DNA of 64,000 nucleotides from Carettochelys insculpta. Taxonomy: Eukaryota; Chordata; Testudines; Carettochelyidae. Each line of letters starts with the position of its first letter. The first letter of the stretch is position 1. The notes under the pieces are model-generated. The model was not told the DNA's origin. It made no database searches and saw only the letters and a list, made by a program, of their open reading frames with translations. The position numbers were made by a program, and so were the translations under genes. The stretch is taken from positions 17,753,483 through 17,817,482 of the forward strand of contig NC_134161.1 of assembly GCF_033958435.1 (NCBI RefSeq). Reading direction: 5' to 3'. Positions 1-11,500 of this stretch are shown piece by piece.

Positions 1-1058
1 CGCCACCATCTCCCGTCAGCCACTACGGGCCGCCGTGCACCATGGGAGATAGAGTCCTTGCAGCCCACATCTCCCGTCAGCCACTGCGGCTCTAGGGCAA
101 CATAGCAGGAAGATTTCCAGCACCAGCATCTGAAGAAGTGAGTTTACTCACGAAAGCTCATGCTCTAAACTTTTCTGTTAGTCTATAAGGTGCCACAGGA
201 CCCTTCGTTGCTGCTACAGATCCAGACTAACACAGCTAACCCTCTAATACATAGCAGAAAGAGAGCACGCTGCCTCCATCTCCCGTCAGCCACATCGAGC
301 TCTGGTGTGCCATGGGAGATGGAGTCTTCGACGCCTGAATCGCCCGTCAGACAATGCGGCCACGGGACACAGCTGGAGAACAAGTACCTGTCGCCTCCAT
401 CTCCCGTTACCCAGTGTGGGCCACAGTATAGCACTAGAGATGGAACCCTCGCTGCCTCCATCTCCCGTCAGCCACTGCAGGCTTCCGTGCACAATGGGAA
501 AAGGAGTCTTCGTAGCCTGAATCTCCCGTCGCTCACTGCGGCCCCAGGGCAACATGGCAGAGAGCGTGCTCGCTGCCTCCATCTCCCGTCAGCCACTGCG
601 GGCCACGGCGCGCCACAGGAGGTGGAGTATTCGTGGACACCATCTCCCATCATACAGTGCGGCTACGGGGCACCATGGGAGACGGAGTACCTATCTCCTC
701 CATCTCCCGTCACCCACTGCGGACCCCGGTGAACCACGAGACATGGAGTGCTCGCGACCTCCATCTCCCGTAAGCCACTGCAGGCCGCTGTGTTCTATGG
801 GAGAGGGAGTCCCTTTGCCTCCATCTCCCGTCAGCCACTACGGACCCCAAAGCACGATGGGAGATGGAATACTCCTGGCCTCCATCTCCCATCATACAGT
901 GCGGCCCAGGGCACCATGGGAGAGGAAGAAACGACAACCTCCTTCTACCGTTACCCACTGCGGGCCCAGGGCATCACGGGAGATGGAATGCTCGCTGCCT
1001 CCATCTCCAGTCAGGCACTGCGCACCCTGGTGTGCAATGAGAGATGGAGTCCCCGCGG
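1..1058. repeat. Degenerate 61-bp minisatellite (proximal edge)
   Basis: About fifteen diverged copies of a 61-bp monomer. Each has a CTCCATCTCCC arm, a GC-rich middle of the GTCAGCCACTGCGGGCC type, and a GGGAGATGGAG arm. Monomers here differ from one another far more than those after 3.5 kb, and many arms are broken. This is the pattern expected at the edge of a tandem array that is homogenised in its centre. One Penelope-like fragment interrupts it at 109-248. Open frames on both strands reflect GC richness and repetition; I do not consider them genes. Confidence 0.9.
109..248. mobile_element. Penelope-like / SINE-like 3' fragment with 9-bp TSD
   Basis: About 140 bp unrelated to the surrounding minisatellite. 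It contains the phrases GAAAGCTCATGCTC, TTAGTCTATAAGGTGCCAC and CAGACTAACACAGCTA, which I recognise as the terminal sequence of retroelements very common in turtle genomes; I recall them as Penelope-like element ends. It is flanked by a direct repeat, ACATAGCAG, at 100-108 and 249-257, and an uninterrupted monomer near 545 has the matching sequence once. Insertion is therefore seen directly. The family name is from memory and less certain. Confidence 0.7.
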
Positions 1059-1261
1059 CCAGACACAGTCAGGCGCAGCCTGTCTCCCGGGGGCGGCAGC
1101 GCCACGCTGTGGCCACGCACAGTCAGGCGCAGCCCGTCTCCCGGGAGCGGCAGCGCCACCCTGTGGCCACGCACGGTGAGGCGCAGCCCGTCTCCCAGGG
1201 GGCGGCAGCGCCACCCTGTGACCACGCACGGTAAGGCGCAGCCCGTCCACCAGGGGACGTC
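1059..1261. repeat. 55-bp minisatellite, first block
   Basis: About four copies of the 55-bp monomer (GGTCAGGCGCAGCCCGTCTC, then CCAGGGGGCGGCAGCGCC, then ACCCTGTGGCCACGCAC). It lacks the link and CpG core that accompany this repeat in the full units, so it is a truncated module. Confidence 0.88.
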
Positions 1262-1570
1262 CCAGGGGCACCATGAGAAACGAAGTGCCTTCCGCCACCA
1301 TCTCCCGTCGGCGACCGAAGGCACCGGTGCGCCATGGGAGATGGAGTCCTCACTGCCTCCATCTCCCGTCGGCCACGGCGGGCCCCGCTGCGCCATGGGA
1401 GATGGAGTCCTCGCTGCGTCCATCTCCCGTCGTCCAGCGCGGGCACCGGTGCGCCATGGGAGATGGAGTCCTGGGTGCCTCCATCTCCCGTCGGCCACGG
1501 CGGGCCCCTGAGCGCCATGGGAGATGGAGTCCTCGCTGCCTCCATCTCCCGTCGGCCACGGCGGGCCCCA
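1262..1570. repeat. 61-bp minisatellite block leading into unit 1
   Basis: Five 61-bp monomers of the modern type with intact 11-bp inverted arms, in contrast to the degenerate copies before 1,058. They join directly to the spacer anchor GGGCACCTTGGG at 1,571. Confidence 0.9.
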
Positions 1571-3059
1571 GGGCACCTTGGGAGACGCGCGACCGCAGTG
1601 GTCAGGTGGGGCTTCGCGAGTCCCGCCCCTAGCGAGCGGCTCCTCCAGGGAGCTGCAGGTTGCATATCGCTGCCGGTTGCGTTGTGTTTCGGAGGGGCAG
1701 ATGTCGGGGCGGTGCGGTCTGGGGCCACTTCAGCGTCTGTTCTTCCTCCTTTCCCCAGCTAGGGGCTTCTCCCTCCAGGTCGCTGTCTAGACAGCGATGG
1801 GACCCTCCTTCAGTTCCCACCTGTCCTCCCTGCCCCCCCGCAGCCGGGCAGCAGTGGGATCCTTCTGCCCCGCCCCTCGCCTTTCCTTCCGTTCCCAGCT
1901 AGCCCCCCACGTGCGCTCCCTGCGACCGCCTCCAGCCCCTCACCTGCACTCTCTGCTCCCCTCATCCGGGCAGCAGTGGGATCCGTCAGCCGCCGCTTTC
2001 CTCTCATCCCCATCCAGCCCACCCGCAACCTGCGCTTCCTGCTGCCCGCCTCCAAACTACCAGCCGTGTGCCCATTCAGCCCTTCTGTCCCAGCCAAACA
2101 CCAACCTTTTCCCCCTGCCCCATCCATAGCCAGCCAGGTGTGGGATCCCTAGACCTGCCCTAAGCTGCATGCCACAACTTGCATGTAAATCTTCTCTCAA
2201 GCAAGTGTCAGTCTGCTCACTTATGAAATTTAAACTCTTAAGACTGGCAGGTCACGTGTAGAACGTAGTTAGCACGTGAACGAGGCCTGGCCCTGCATTT
2301 CTGAGGCTTTTTTCCGCTTTGGCCAAAGTACAGGGGTTGATCTCCCCCCCTGCGCCCCCGAGGCCAGAGGAGGGAGTTCTTTGGTGCTAGCAGAGTGGGT
2401 AGAATCCACTCCCCTCTCCGAGGTTCACTGTGCGCCGCTTGCTGGGATGAGGGCCCAGGACCGATTCGGGTGCCGCCCGGCGATTCGCAGAGCATCCGCA
2501 TCTGAGAGCGTGTGTTTCTACGGGAGGTGCACATCCACGCAAGGATCTCTGCACAGAGCCACATTTATTCCACACACGGATGCAAAAGAGGGGAGGGAAC
2601 GTTGAGGCTTCCTGCACAAGCACACAGGTCCCCAAATGTTCACATGCAGCCCTGGACAGTCAGCCCCTCTCGGGGGACCACACCACTTCTTGGGCCCTCA
2701 CCCTCAGTGTGATCACCTCCCACGGAGCGGCACCGCCGCCCCGCGTCCACGCGCAGCCCGTCTCCCAGGGGGCGGCAGCGCCACCCTGTGGCCAGGCACG
2801 GTCAGGCGCAGCCCGTCGCCAGGCACGGTCAGGCACAGCCCGTCGCCCAGGGGGCGGCAGCGCCACCCTGTGGCCACGCACGGTCAGGAGCAGCCCGTCT
2901 GGCCAGACACGGTCAGGCGCAGCCCGTCTCCCAGGGGGCGGCAGCGCCACCCTGTGGCCAGGCCCGGTCAGGCGCAGCCCGTCTTCCGGGGGCGGCAGCG
3001 CCACCCTTTGGCCAGGCACGGTCAGGCGCAGCGTGTCGCCCAGGGGGCGGCAGCGCCAT

Positions 3060-3490
3060 CTCGCGGTCAAAGAGGCGAGCGGCGGATTGTGCTTCACTCG
3101 GTGCAGCGGAGACACTTGGTGGCCAGCTGGTGTATCGCGCAGCATGTGTCGTTCCCCTCCCGCGGCAGCAATACCTCTCCTAATGCAGAGAGAGTTCCCC
3201 ATGGACAGGGGGGGACGCCCCGCGGCCGTCGGGGAAGGCGCCGCGTGCCGCTCCCTGAGAAGCAGCGAGTGGGAACGTAACGAATCTGCTGAAGTCTCCC
3301 CGCCGGTGCCAGAGGCGGCGCCGGAACGGTTGCTGCTCAGGAGTCGCTTCCACCGCCCCGGGGCTGTTGCCAGGTCAGATGACGGAGGGGTGCGGGGGTC
3401 TGGGAGAGACCCGGGAGTGTTTTTCTCTGCCACCTTATGGCTCAGAGACGCACCCGTGTTGCGCGAGCACGCTCGCCGCCTCCGTCTCCG
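3060..3490. other. CpG-dense core (first of 13), candidate CpG island
   Basis: About 430 bp, starting CTCGCGGTCAAAGAGG and ending where the 61-bp repeats begin. It is dense in CpG (CGCGGCCGTCGGGG, GGCGCCGCG and CCGCCCCGGGG are examples), has no TATA box that I can see, and includes a conserved GGGAACGTAACGAATCTGC. The same core recurs at 4,230, 6,497, 7,667, 9,934, 11,165, 13,432, 14,663, 16,930, 18,161, 20,122, 21,352 and 24,402. Retained CpGs in a vertebrate repeat suggest germline hypomethylation or recent origin. A promoter role is only a possibility. Confidence 0.55.
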
Positions 3491-3931
3491 TCTCCCATCA
3501 GCCACGGCGGGAGCCGGGGTTCCATGGGAGATGGAGTAGTCGCTGCCTCCCTGTCCCATGAGCGAGTGCGGCCCGGCGGCACCATGGCAAACGGAGTGCC
3601 TTCTGCCTCCATCTCCCGTCGGCCACCGCGGGCCCTGGTGCGCTATGGGAGATGGAGTCTTCGCTGCCTCCATCTCCCGTGGGCCATGGCGGGCCCCGAT
3701 GTGTCATGGGAGAAGGAGTCCTCGCTGCCTCCCTCTCCCGTCGGCCATGGCGGGCTCCAGTGCGCCATGGGAGATGGAGTCCTCGCTGCCTCCATCTCCC
3801 GTCGTGCAGCGCGGGCACCGGTGCGCCGTGGGAGATGGAGTTCTCGCTGCCTCCCTCTCCCGTCGTGCAGCGCGGGCCCCTGTGCGCCAAGGGAGATGCA
3901 GTCCTCGCTGCCTCCATCTCCCGTCGGCCAA
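3491..3931. repeat. 61-bp palindromic-arm minisatellite (representative)
   Basis: About seven monomers of 61 bp. Arms CTCCATCTCCC and GGGAGATGGAG are perfect 11-base inverted repeats enclosing about 29 bases of GTCGGCCACGGCGGGC type, and the monomers are joined by TCCTCGCTGC. Since 61 is not a multiple of three, three monomers return to the same reading frame, which explains the long 61-residue-periodic open frames on both strands. Confidence 0.92.
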
Positions 3932-3965
3932 TTCTTGGGCCCTCACCCTCAGTGTGATCGCCGCC

Positions 3966-4229
3966 CCGCAGCCACGCGCAGCCCGTCTCCCAGGGGGCGG
4001 CAGCGCCACCCTGTGGCCACGCACGGTCAGGCGCAGCCCGTCACCCAGGGGGCGGTAGCGCCACGCTGTGGCCACGCACGGTCAGGCGCAGCCCGTCTGC
4101 CAGGGGGCGGCAGCGCCACCCTGTGGCCAGGCCCGGTCAGGCGCAGCCCATCTTCCAGGGGGCGGCAGCGCCTCCGTGTGCCCAGGCACGGTCAGACGCA
4201 GCCTGTCGCCCAGGGGGCGGCATCGCCAT
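3966..4229. repeat. 55-bp minisatellite array (representative)
   Basis: About five copies, period 55 bp (for example monomer starts at 4,022 and 4,077). Each contains CCCAGGGGGCGGCAG, close to the core of the vertebrate CTCF recognition motif, with variants in the preceding bases. Equivalent arrays precede every core in the macrosatellite. Confidence 0.88.
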
Positions 4230-5106
4230 CTCGCGGTCAAAGAGGGGAGCGGCGAATTGTGCTTCACTCGGTGCAGCGGAGACACTTGGTGGCCAGCTGG
4301 TGTACCGCGCAGCATGTGTCGTTCCCCTCCCGCGGCAGCAATACCTCTCCTAATGCAGAGAGAGTTCCCGATGGACAGGCGGGGACGCCCCGCGGCCGTC
4401 GGGGAAGGCGCCGCGTGCCGCTCCCTGAGGAGCAGCGAGTGGGAACGTAACGAATCTGCTGAATTCTCCCCGCCGGGGCCAGAGGCGGCGCCGGAACGGT
4501 TGCTGCTCAGGAGTCGCTTCCACCGCCCCGGGGCTGTTGCCAGGTCAGGTGACAGAGGGGTGCGGGGGTCTGGGAGAGACCCGGGAGTGTTTTTCTCTGC
4601 CACCTTACGGCTCAGAGACGCACCCGTGTTGCGCGGGCACGCTCGCCGCCTCCGTCTCCCATCAGCCACGGCGGGAGCCGGGGTTCCATGGGAGATGGAG
4701 TAGTCGCTGCCTCCTTGTCCCATCAGCGAGTGCGGCCCGGCGGCACCATGGGAAAGGGAGTGCCTTCTGCCTCCATCTTCCGTCGGCCACCGCGGGCCCT
4801 GGTGCGCTATGGGAGATGGAGTATTCGCTGCCTCCATCTCCCGTCCGCCACGGCGGGCCGCGGTGCGCCATGGGAGATGGAGTCCTCGCTGCCTCTATCT
4901 CCCGTCGTGCAGCGCGGGCACCTGTGCGCCATGGGAGATGGAGTCCTCTCTGCCTCCATCTCCCGTCGGCCACGGCGGGCTCCGGTGCGCCATGGGAGGT
5001 GGAGTCTTCTCTGCCTCCATCTCCCGTCGTGCAGCGCGGGCCCCGCTGCGCCATGGGAGATGGAGTCCTCGCTGCCTCCATCTCCCGTCGGCCACGGCGG
5101 GCCCCA

Positions 5107-8100
5107 GGGCACCTTGGGAGACGCGCGACCGCAGTGGTCAGGTGGGACTTCGCGAGTCGCGCCCCTAGCGAGCGGCTCCTCCAGGGAGCTGCAGGTTGCA
5201 TATCGCTGCCGGTTGCGTTGTGTTTCGGAGGGGCAGATGTCGGGGCGGGGCTGTCTGGGGCCACTTCAGTGTCTTTTCTTCCTGCCTTCCCCAGCTAGGG
5301 GCTTCTTCCTCCAGGTCGCTGTCTAGCCAGCGATGGGACCCTCCTTCAGTTCCCACCTGCCCTTCCTGCCCCCCCGCAGCCGGGCAGCAGTGGGATCCTT
5401 CTGCCCCGCCCCTCGTCTTTCCTTCCTTTCCCAGTTCGCCCCGCACGTGCGCTCCCTACGACCGCCTCCAGCCCCTCACCTGCACTTTCTGCTCTCTTCA
5501 TCCCGGCAGCAATGGGATCCGTGAACCGTCGCTTTGTTCCCATCCCCATCCAGCCCACCCGCAACCTGCGCTTCCTGCTGCCCGCCTCTAAACTGTCAGC
5601 CGTGTGCTCTTTCAGCCCTTCTCTCCCAAGCAAACACCAACCTTTTCCCCCTGCCCCATCCATAGCCAGCCAGGTGTGGGATCCCTAGACCTGCCCTAAG
5701 CTGCATGCCACAACTTGCATGTAAATCTTCTCTCAAGCAAGTGTCAGTCTGCTCACTTGTGAAAATTAAACTCGTAAGACTCTGGCAGGTCACGTGTAGA
5801 ACGTAGTTAGCACGTGAACGAGGCCTGGCCCTGCATTTCTGAGGCTTTTTTCCGCTTTGGCCAAAGTACAGGGGTTGATCTCCCCCCCTGCGCCCCCGAG
5901 GCCAGAGGAGGGAGTTCTTTGGTGCTAGCAGAGTGGGTAGAATCCACTCCCCTCTCCGAGGTTCACTGTGCGCCGCTTGCTGGGATGAGGGCCCAGGACC
6001 GATTCGGGTGCCGCCCGGCTATTCGCAGAGCATCCGCACCTGAGAGCATGTGTTTCTACGGGAGGTGCACATCCACGCAAGGATCTCTGCACAGAGCCAC
6101 ATTTATTCCACACACGGATGCAAAAGAGGGGAGGGAATGTTGAGGCTTCCTGCACAAGCACACAGGTCCCCAAATGTTCACATGCAGCCCTGGGCAGTCA
6201 GCTCCTCTCGGGCGACCACACCACTTCTTGGGCCCTCACCCTCAGTGTGATCACCTCCCACGGGGCGGCAGCGCCACCCTGGGGCCAGGCCCGGTCAGGC
6301 GCAGCCCGTCGCCCAGGGGCGGCAGCGCCACCCTGTGGCCAGGCCCGGTCAGGCGCAGCCCGTCACCCAGGGGGCGGCAGCGCCACCATGTGGCCACGCA
6401 CGGTCAGGCGCAGCCCGTCCCCCAGGCGACGGCAGCGCCACCCTGTGGCCAGGCACGGTCAGGCGCAGCCTGTCGCCCAGGGGGAGGCATCGCCATCTCG
6501 CGGTCAAAGAGGCGAGCGGCGGATTGTGCTTCACTCGGTGCAGCGGAGACACTTCGTGGCCAGCTGGTGTATCGCGAAGACTGTGTCGTTCCCCTCCCGC
6601 GGCAGCAATACCTCTCCTAATGCAGAGAGAGTTCCCGATGGACAGGCGGGGACGCCCCGCGGCCGTCGGGGAAGGCGCCGCGTGCCGCTCCCTGAGGAGC
6701 AGCGAGTGGGAACGTAACGAATCTGCTGAAGTCTCCCCGCCGGTGCCAGAGGCGGCGCCGGAACGGTTGCTGCTCAGGAGTCGCTTCCACCGCCCCGGGG
6801 CTGTTGCCAGGTCAGATGACGGAGGGGTGCGGGGGTCTGGGAGAGACCCGGGAGTGTTTTTCTCTGCCACCTTATGGCTCAGAGACGCACCCGTGTTGCG
6901 CGAGCACGCTCGCCGCCTCCGTCTCCGTCTCCCATCAGCCACGGCGGGAGCCGGGGTTCCATGGGAGATGGAGTAGTCGCTGCCTCCCTGTCCCATGAGC
7001 GAGTGCGGCCCGGCGGCACCATGGCAAACGGAGTGCCTTCTGCCTCCATCTCCCGTCGGCCACCGCGGGCCCTGGTGCGCTATGGGAGATGGAGTCTTCG
7101 CTGCCTCCATCTCCCGTGGGCCATGGCGGGCCCCGATGTGTCATGGGAGAAGGAGTCCTCGCTGCCTCCCTCTCCCGTCGGCCATGGCGGGCTCCAGTGC
7201 GCCATGGGAGATGGAGTCCTCGCTGCCTCCATCTCCCGTCGTGCAGCGCGGGCACCGGTGCGCCGTGGGAGATGGAGTTCTCGCTGCCTCCCTCTCCCGT
7301 CGTGCAGCGCGGGCCCCTGTGCGCCAAGGGAGATGCAGTCCTCGCTGCCTCCATCTCCCGTCGGCCAATTCTTGGGCCCTCACCCTCAGTGTGATCGCCG
7401 CCCCGCAGCCACGCGCAGCCCGTCTCCCAGGGGGCGGCAGCGCCACCCTGTGGCCACGCACGGTCAGGCGCAGCCCGTCACCCAGGGGGCGGTAGCGCCA
7501 CGCTGTGGCCACGCACGGTCAGGCGCAGCCCGTCTGCCAGGGGGCGGCAGCGCCACCCTGTGGCCAGGCCCGGTCAGGCGCAGCCCATCTTCCAGGGGGC
7601 GGCAGCGCCTCCGTGTGCCCAGGCACGGTCAGACGCAGCCTGTCGCCCAGGGGGCGGCATCGCCATCTCGCGGTCAAAGAGGGGAGCGGCGAATTGTGCT
7701 TCACTCGGTGCAGCGGAGACACTTGGTGGCCAGCTGGTGTACCGCGCAGCATGTGTCGTTCCCCTCCCGCGGCAGCAATACCTCTCCTAATGCAGAGAGA
7801 GTTCCCGATGGACAGGCGGGGACGCCCCGCGGCCGTCGGGGAAGGCGCCGCGTGCCGCTCCCTGAGGAGCAGCGAGTGGGAACGTAACGAATCTGCTGAA
7901 TTCTCCCCGCCGGGGCCAGAGGCGGCGCCGGAACGGTTGCTGCTCAGGAGTCGCTTCCACCGCCCCGGGGCTGTTGCCAGGTCAGGTGACAGAGGGGTGC
8001 GGGGGTCTGGGAGAGACCCGGGAGTGTTTTTCTCTGCCACCTTACGGCTCAGAGACGCACCCGTGTTGCGCGGGCACGCTCGCCGCCTCCGTCTCCCATC

Positions 8101-8543
8101 AGCCACGGCGGGAGCCGGGGTTCCATGGGAGATGGAGTAGTCGCTGCCTCCTTGTCCCATCAGCGAGTGCGGCCCGGCGGCACCATGGGAAAGGGAGTGC
8201 CTTCTGCCTCCATCTTCCGTCGGCCACCGCGGGCCCTGGTGCGCTATGGGAGATGGAGTATTCGCTGCCTCCATCTCCCGTCCGCCACGGCGGGCCGCGG
8301 TGCGCCATGGGAGATGGAGTCCTCGCTGCCTCTATCTCCCGTCGTGCAGCGCGGGCACCTGTGCGCCATGGGAGATGGAGTCCTCTCTGCCTCCATCTCC
8401 CGTCGGCCACGGCGGGCTCCGGTGCGCCATGGGAGGTGGAGTCTTCTCTGCCTCCATCTCCCGTCGTGCAGCGCGGGCCCCGCTGCGCCATGGGAGATGG
8501 AGTCCTCGCTGCCTCCATCTCCCGTCGGCCACGGCGGGCCCCA
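5107..8543. repeat. Macrosatellite unit 2 (3,437 bp)
   Basis: Spacer from 5,107 to about 6,262; first 55-bp array to 6,496; core 6,497; 61-bp array to 7,367; link; second 55-bp array; core 7,667; 61-bp array to 8,543. The spacer has a TTTATT (AATAAA on the minus strand) near 6,103, conserved in the other spacers. Apart from lacking one 61-bp monomer in its first 61-bp array, it is indistinguishable by eye from units 3 and 4. Confidence 0.94.
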
Positions 8544-11500
8544 GGGCACCTTGGGAGACGCGCGACCGCAGTGGTCAGGTGGGACTTCGCGAGTCGCGCC
8601 CCTAGCGAGCGGCTCCTCCAGGGAGCTGCAGGTTGCATATCGCTGCCGGTTGCGTTGTGTTTCGGAGGGGCAGATGTCGGGGCGGGGCTGTCTGGGGCCA
8701 CTTCAGTGTCTTTTCTTCCTGCCTTCCCCAGCTAGGGGCTTCTTCCTCCAGGTCGCTGTCTAGCCAGCGATGGGACCCTCCTTCAGTTCCCACCTGCCCT
8801 TCCTGCCCCCCCGCAGCCGGGCAGCAGTGGGATCCTTCTGCCCCGCCCCTCGTCTTTCCTTCCTTTCCCAGTTCGCCCCGCACGTGCGCTCCCTACGACC
8901 GCCTCCAGCCCCTCACCTGCACTTTCTGCTCTCTTCATCCCGGCAGCAATGGGATCCGTGAACCGTCGCTTTGTTCCCATCCCCATCCAGCCCACCCGCA
9001 ACCTGCGCTTCCTGCTGCCCGCCTCTAAACTGTCAGCCGTGTGCTCTTTCAGCCCTTCTCTCCCAAGCAAACACCAACCTTTTCCCCCTGCCCCATCCAT
9101 AGCCAGCCAGGTGTGGGATCCCTAGACCTGCCCTAAGCTGCATGCCACAACTTGCATGTAAATCTTCTCTCAAGCAAGTGTCAGTCTGCTCACTTGTGAA
9201 AATTAAACTCGTAAGACTCTGGCAGGTCACGTGTAGAACGTAGTTAGCACGTGAACGAGGCCTGGCCCTGCATTTCTGAGGCTTTTTTCCGCTTTGGCCA
9301 AAGTACAGGGGTTGATCTCCCCCCCTGCGCCCCCGAGGCCAGAGGAGGGAGTTCTTTGGTGCTAGCAGAGTGGGTAGAATCCACTCCCCTCTCCGAGGTT
9401 CACTGTGCGCCGCTTGCTGGGATGAGGGCCCAGGACCGATTCGGGTGCCGCCCGGCTATTCGCAGAGCATCCGCACCTGAGAGCATGTGTTTCTACGGGA
9501 GGTGCACATCCACGCAAGGATCTCTGCACAGAGCCACATTTATTCCACACACGGATGCAAAAGAGGGGAGGGAATGTTGAGGCTTCCTGCACAAGCACAC
9601 AGGTCCCCAAATGTTCACATGCAGCCCTGGGCAGTCAGCTCCTCTCGGGCGACCACACCACTTCTTGGGCCCTCACCCTCAGTGTGATCACCTCCCACGG
9701 GGCGGCAGCGCCACCCTGGGGCCAGGCCCGGTCAGGCGCAGCCCGTCGCCCAGGGGCGGCAGCGCCACCCTGTGGCCAGGCCCGGTCAGGCGCAGCCCGT
9801 CACCCAGGGGGCGGCAGCGCCACCATGTGGCCACGCACGGTCAGGCGCAGCCCGTCCCCCAGGCGACGGCAGCGCCACCCTGTGGCCAGGCACGGTCAGG
9901 CGCAGCCTGTCGCCCAGGGGGAGGCATCGCCATCTCGCGGTCAAAGAGGCGAGCGGCGGATTGTGCTTCACTCGGTGCAGCGGAGACACTTCGTGGCCAG
10001 CTGGTGTATCGCGAAGACTGTGTCGTTCCCCTCCCGCGGCAGCAATACCTCTCCTAATGCAGAGAGAGTTCCCGATGGACAGGCGGGGACGCCCCGCGGC
10101 CGTCGGGGAAGGCGCCGCGTGCCGCTCCCTGAGGAGCAGCGAGTGGGAACGTAACGAATCTGCTGAAGTCTCCCCGCCGGTGCCAGAGGCGGCGCCGGAA
10201 CGGTTGCTGCTCAGGAGTCGCTTCCACCGCCCCGGGGCTGTTGCCAGGTCAGATGACGGAGGGGTGCGGGGGTCTGGGAGAGACCCGGGAGTGTTTTTCT
10301 CTGCCACCTTATGGCTCAGAGACGCACCCGTGTTGCGCGAGCACGCTCGCCGCCTCCGTCTCCGTCTCCCATCAGCCACGGCGGGAGCCGGGGTTCCATG
10401 GGAGATGGAGTAGTCGCTGCCTCCCTGTCCCATGAGCGAGTGCGGCCCGGCGGCACCATGGCAAACGGAGTGCCTTCTGCCTCCATCTCCCGTCGGCCAC
10501 CGCGGGCCCTGGTGCGCTATGGGAGATGGAGTCTTCGCTGCCTCCATCTCCCGTGGGCCATGGCGGGCCCCGATGTGTCATGGGAGAAGGAGTCCTCGCT
10601 GCCTCCCTCTCCCGTCGGCCATGGCGGGCTCCAGTGCGCCATGGGAGATGGAGTCCTCGCTGCCTCCATCTCCCGTCGTGCAGCGCGGGCACCGGTGCGC
10701 CGTGGGAGATGGAGTTCTCGCTGCCTCCCTCTCCCGTCGTGCAGCGCGGGCACCGGTGTGCCATGGGAGATGGAGTTCTTGGTGCCTCCATCTCCCGTCG
10801 GCCACGGCGGGCCCCTGTGCGCCAAGGGAGATGCAGTCCTCGCTGCCTCCATCTCCCGTCGGCCAATTCTTGGGCCCTCACCCTCAGTGTGATCGCCGCC
10901 CCGCAGCCACGCGCAGCCCGTCTCCCAGGGGGCGGCAGCGCCACCCTGTGGCCACGCACGGTCAGGCGCAGCCCGTCACCCAGGGGGCGGTAGCGCCACG
11001 CTGTGGCCACGCACGGTCAGGCGCAGCCCGTCTGCCAGGGGGCGGCAGCGCCACCCTGTGGCCAGGCCCGGTCAGGCGCAGCCCATCTTCCAGGGGGCGG
11101 CAGCGCCTCCGTGTGCCCAGGCACGGTCAGACGCAGCCTGTCGCCCAGGGGGCGGCATCGCCATCTCGCGGTCAAAGAGGGGAGCGGCGAATTGTGCTTC
11201 ACTCGGTGCAGCGGAGACACTTGGTGGCCAGCTGGTGTACCGCGCAGCATGTGTCGTTCCCCTCCCGCGGCAGCAATACCTCTCCTAATGCAGAGAGAGT
11301 TCCCGATGGACAGGCGGGGACGCCCCGCGGCCGTCGGGGAAGGCGCCGCGTGCCGCTCCCTGAGGAGCAGCGAGTGGGAACGTAACGAATCTGCTGAATT
11401 CTCCCCGCCGGGGCCAGAGGCGGCGCCGGAACGGTTGCTGCTCAGGAGTCGCTTCCACCGCCCCGGGGCTGTTGCCAGGTCAGGTGACAGAGGGGTGCGG

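Larger units (their letters stand above)
1571..5106. repeat. Macrosatellite unit 1
   Basis: Spacer 1,571-2,725; 55-bp array 2,726-3,059; core 3,060-3,490; 61-bp array 3,491-3,931; link 3,932-3,965; 55-bp array 3,966-4,229; core 4,230-4,660; 61-bp array to 5,106. The first 1.65 kb differs at scattered bases from units 2-5. From about 3,230 onward it matches unit 2 essentially base for base at an offset of 3,437. Confidence 0.93.

Noticed and set aside
1262..1570. Equivalence with the human subtelomeric 61-29-37 bp repeats that act as TERRA promoters
   Set aside because: Only the 61-bp period coincides. I cannot align the sequences from memory, no 29- or 37-bp repeats are present, and the array is 37 kb from the telomere.
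3491..3931. CRISPR-like regularly spaced inverted-arm repeats
   Set aside because: Head-to-tail 61-bp monomers with related, not unique, middles in a vertebrate chromosome with a TTAGGG end; no cas genes. It is a minisatellite.
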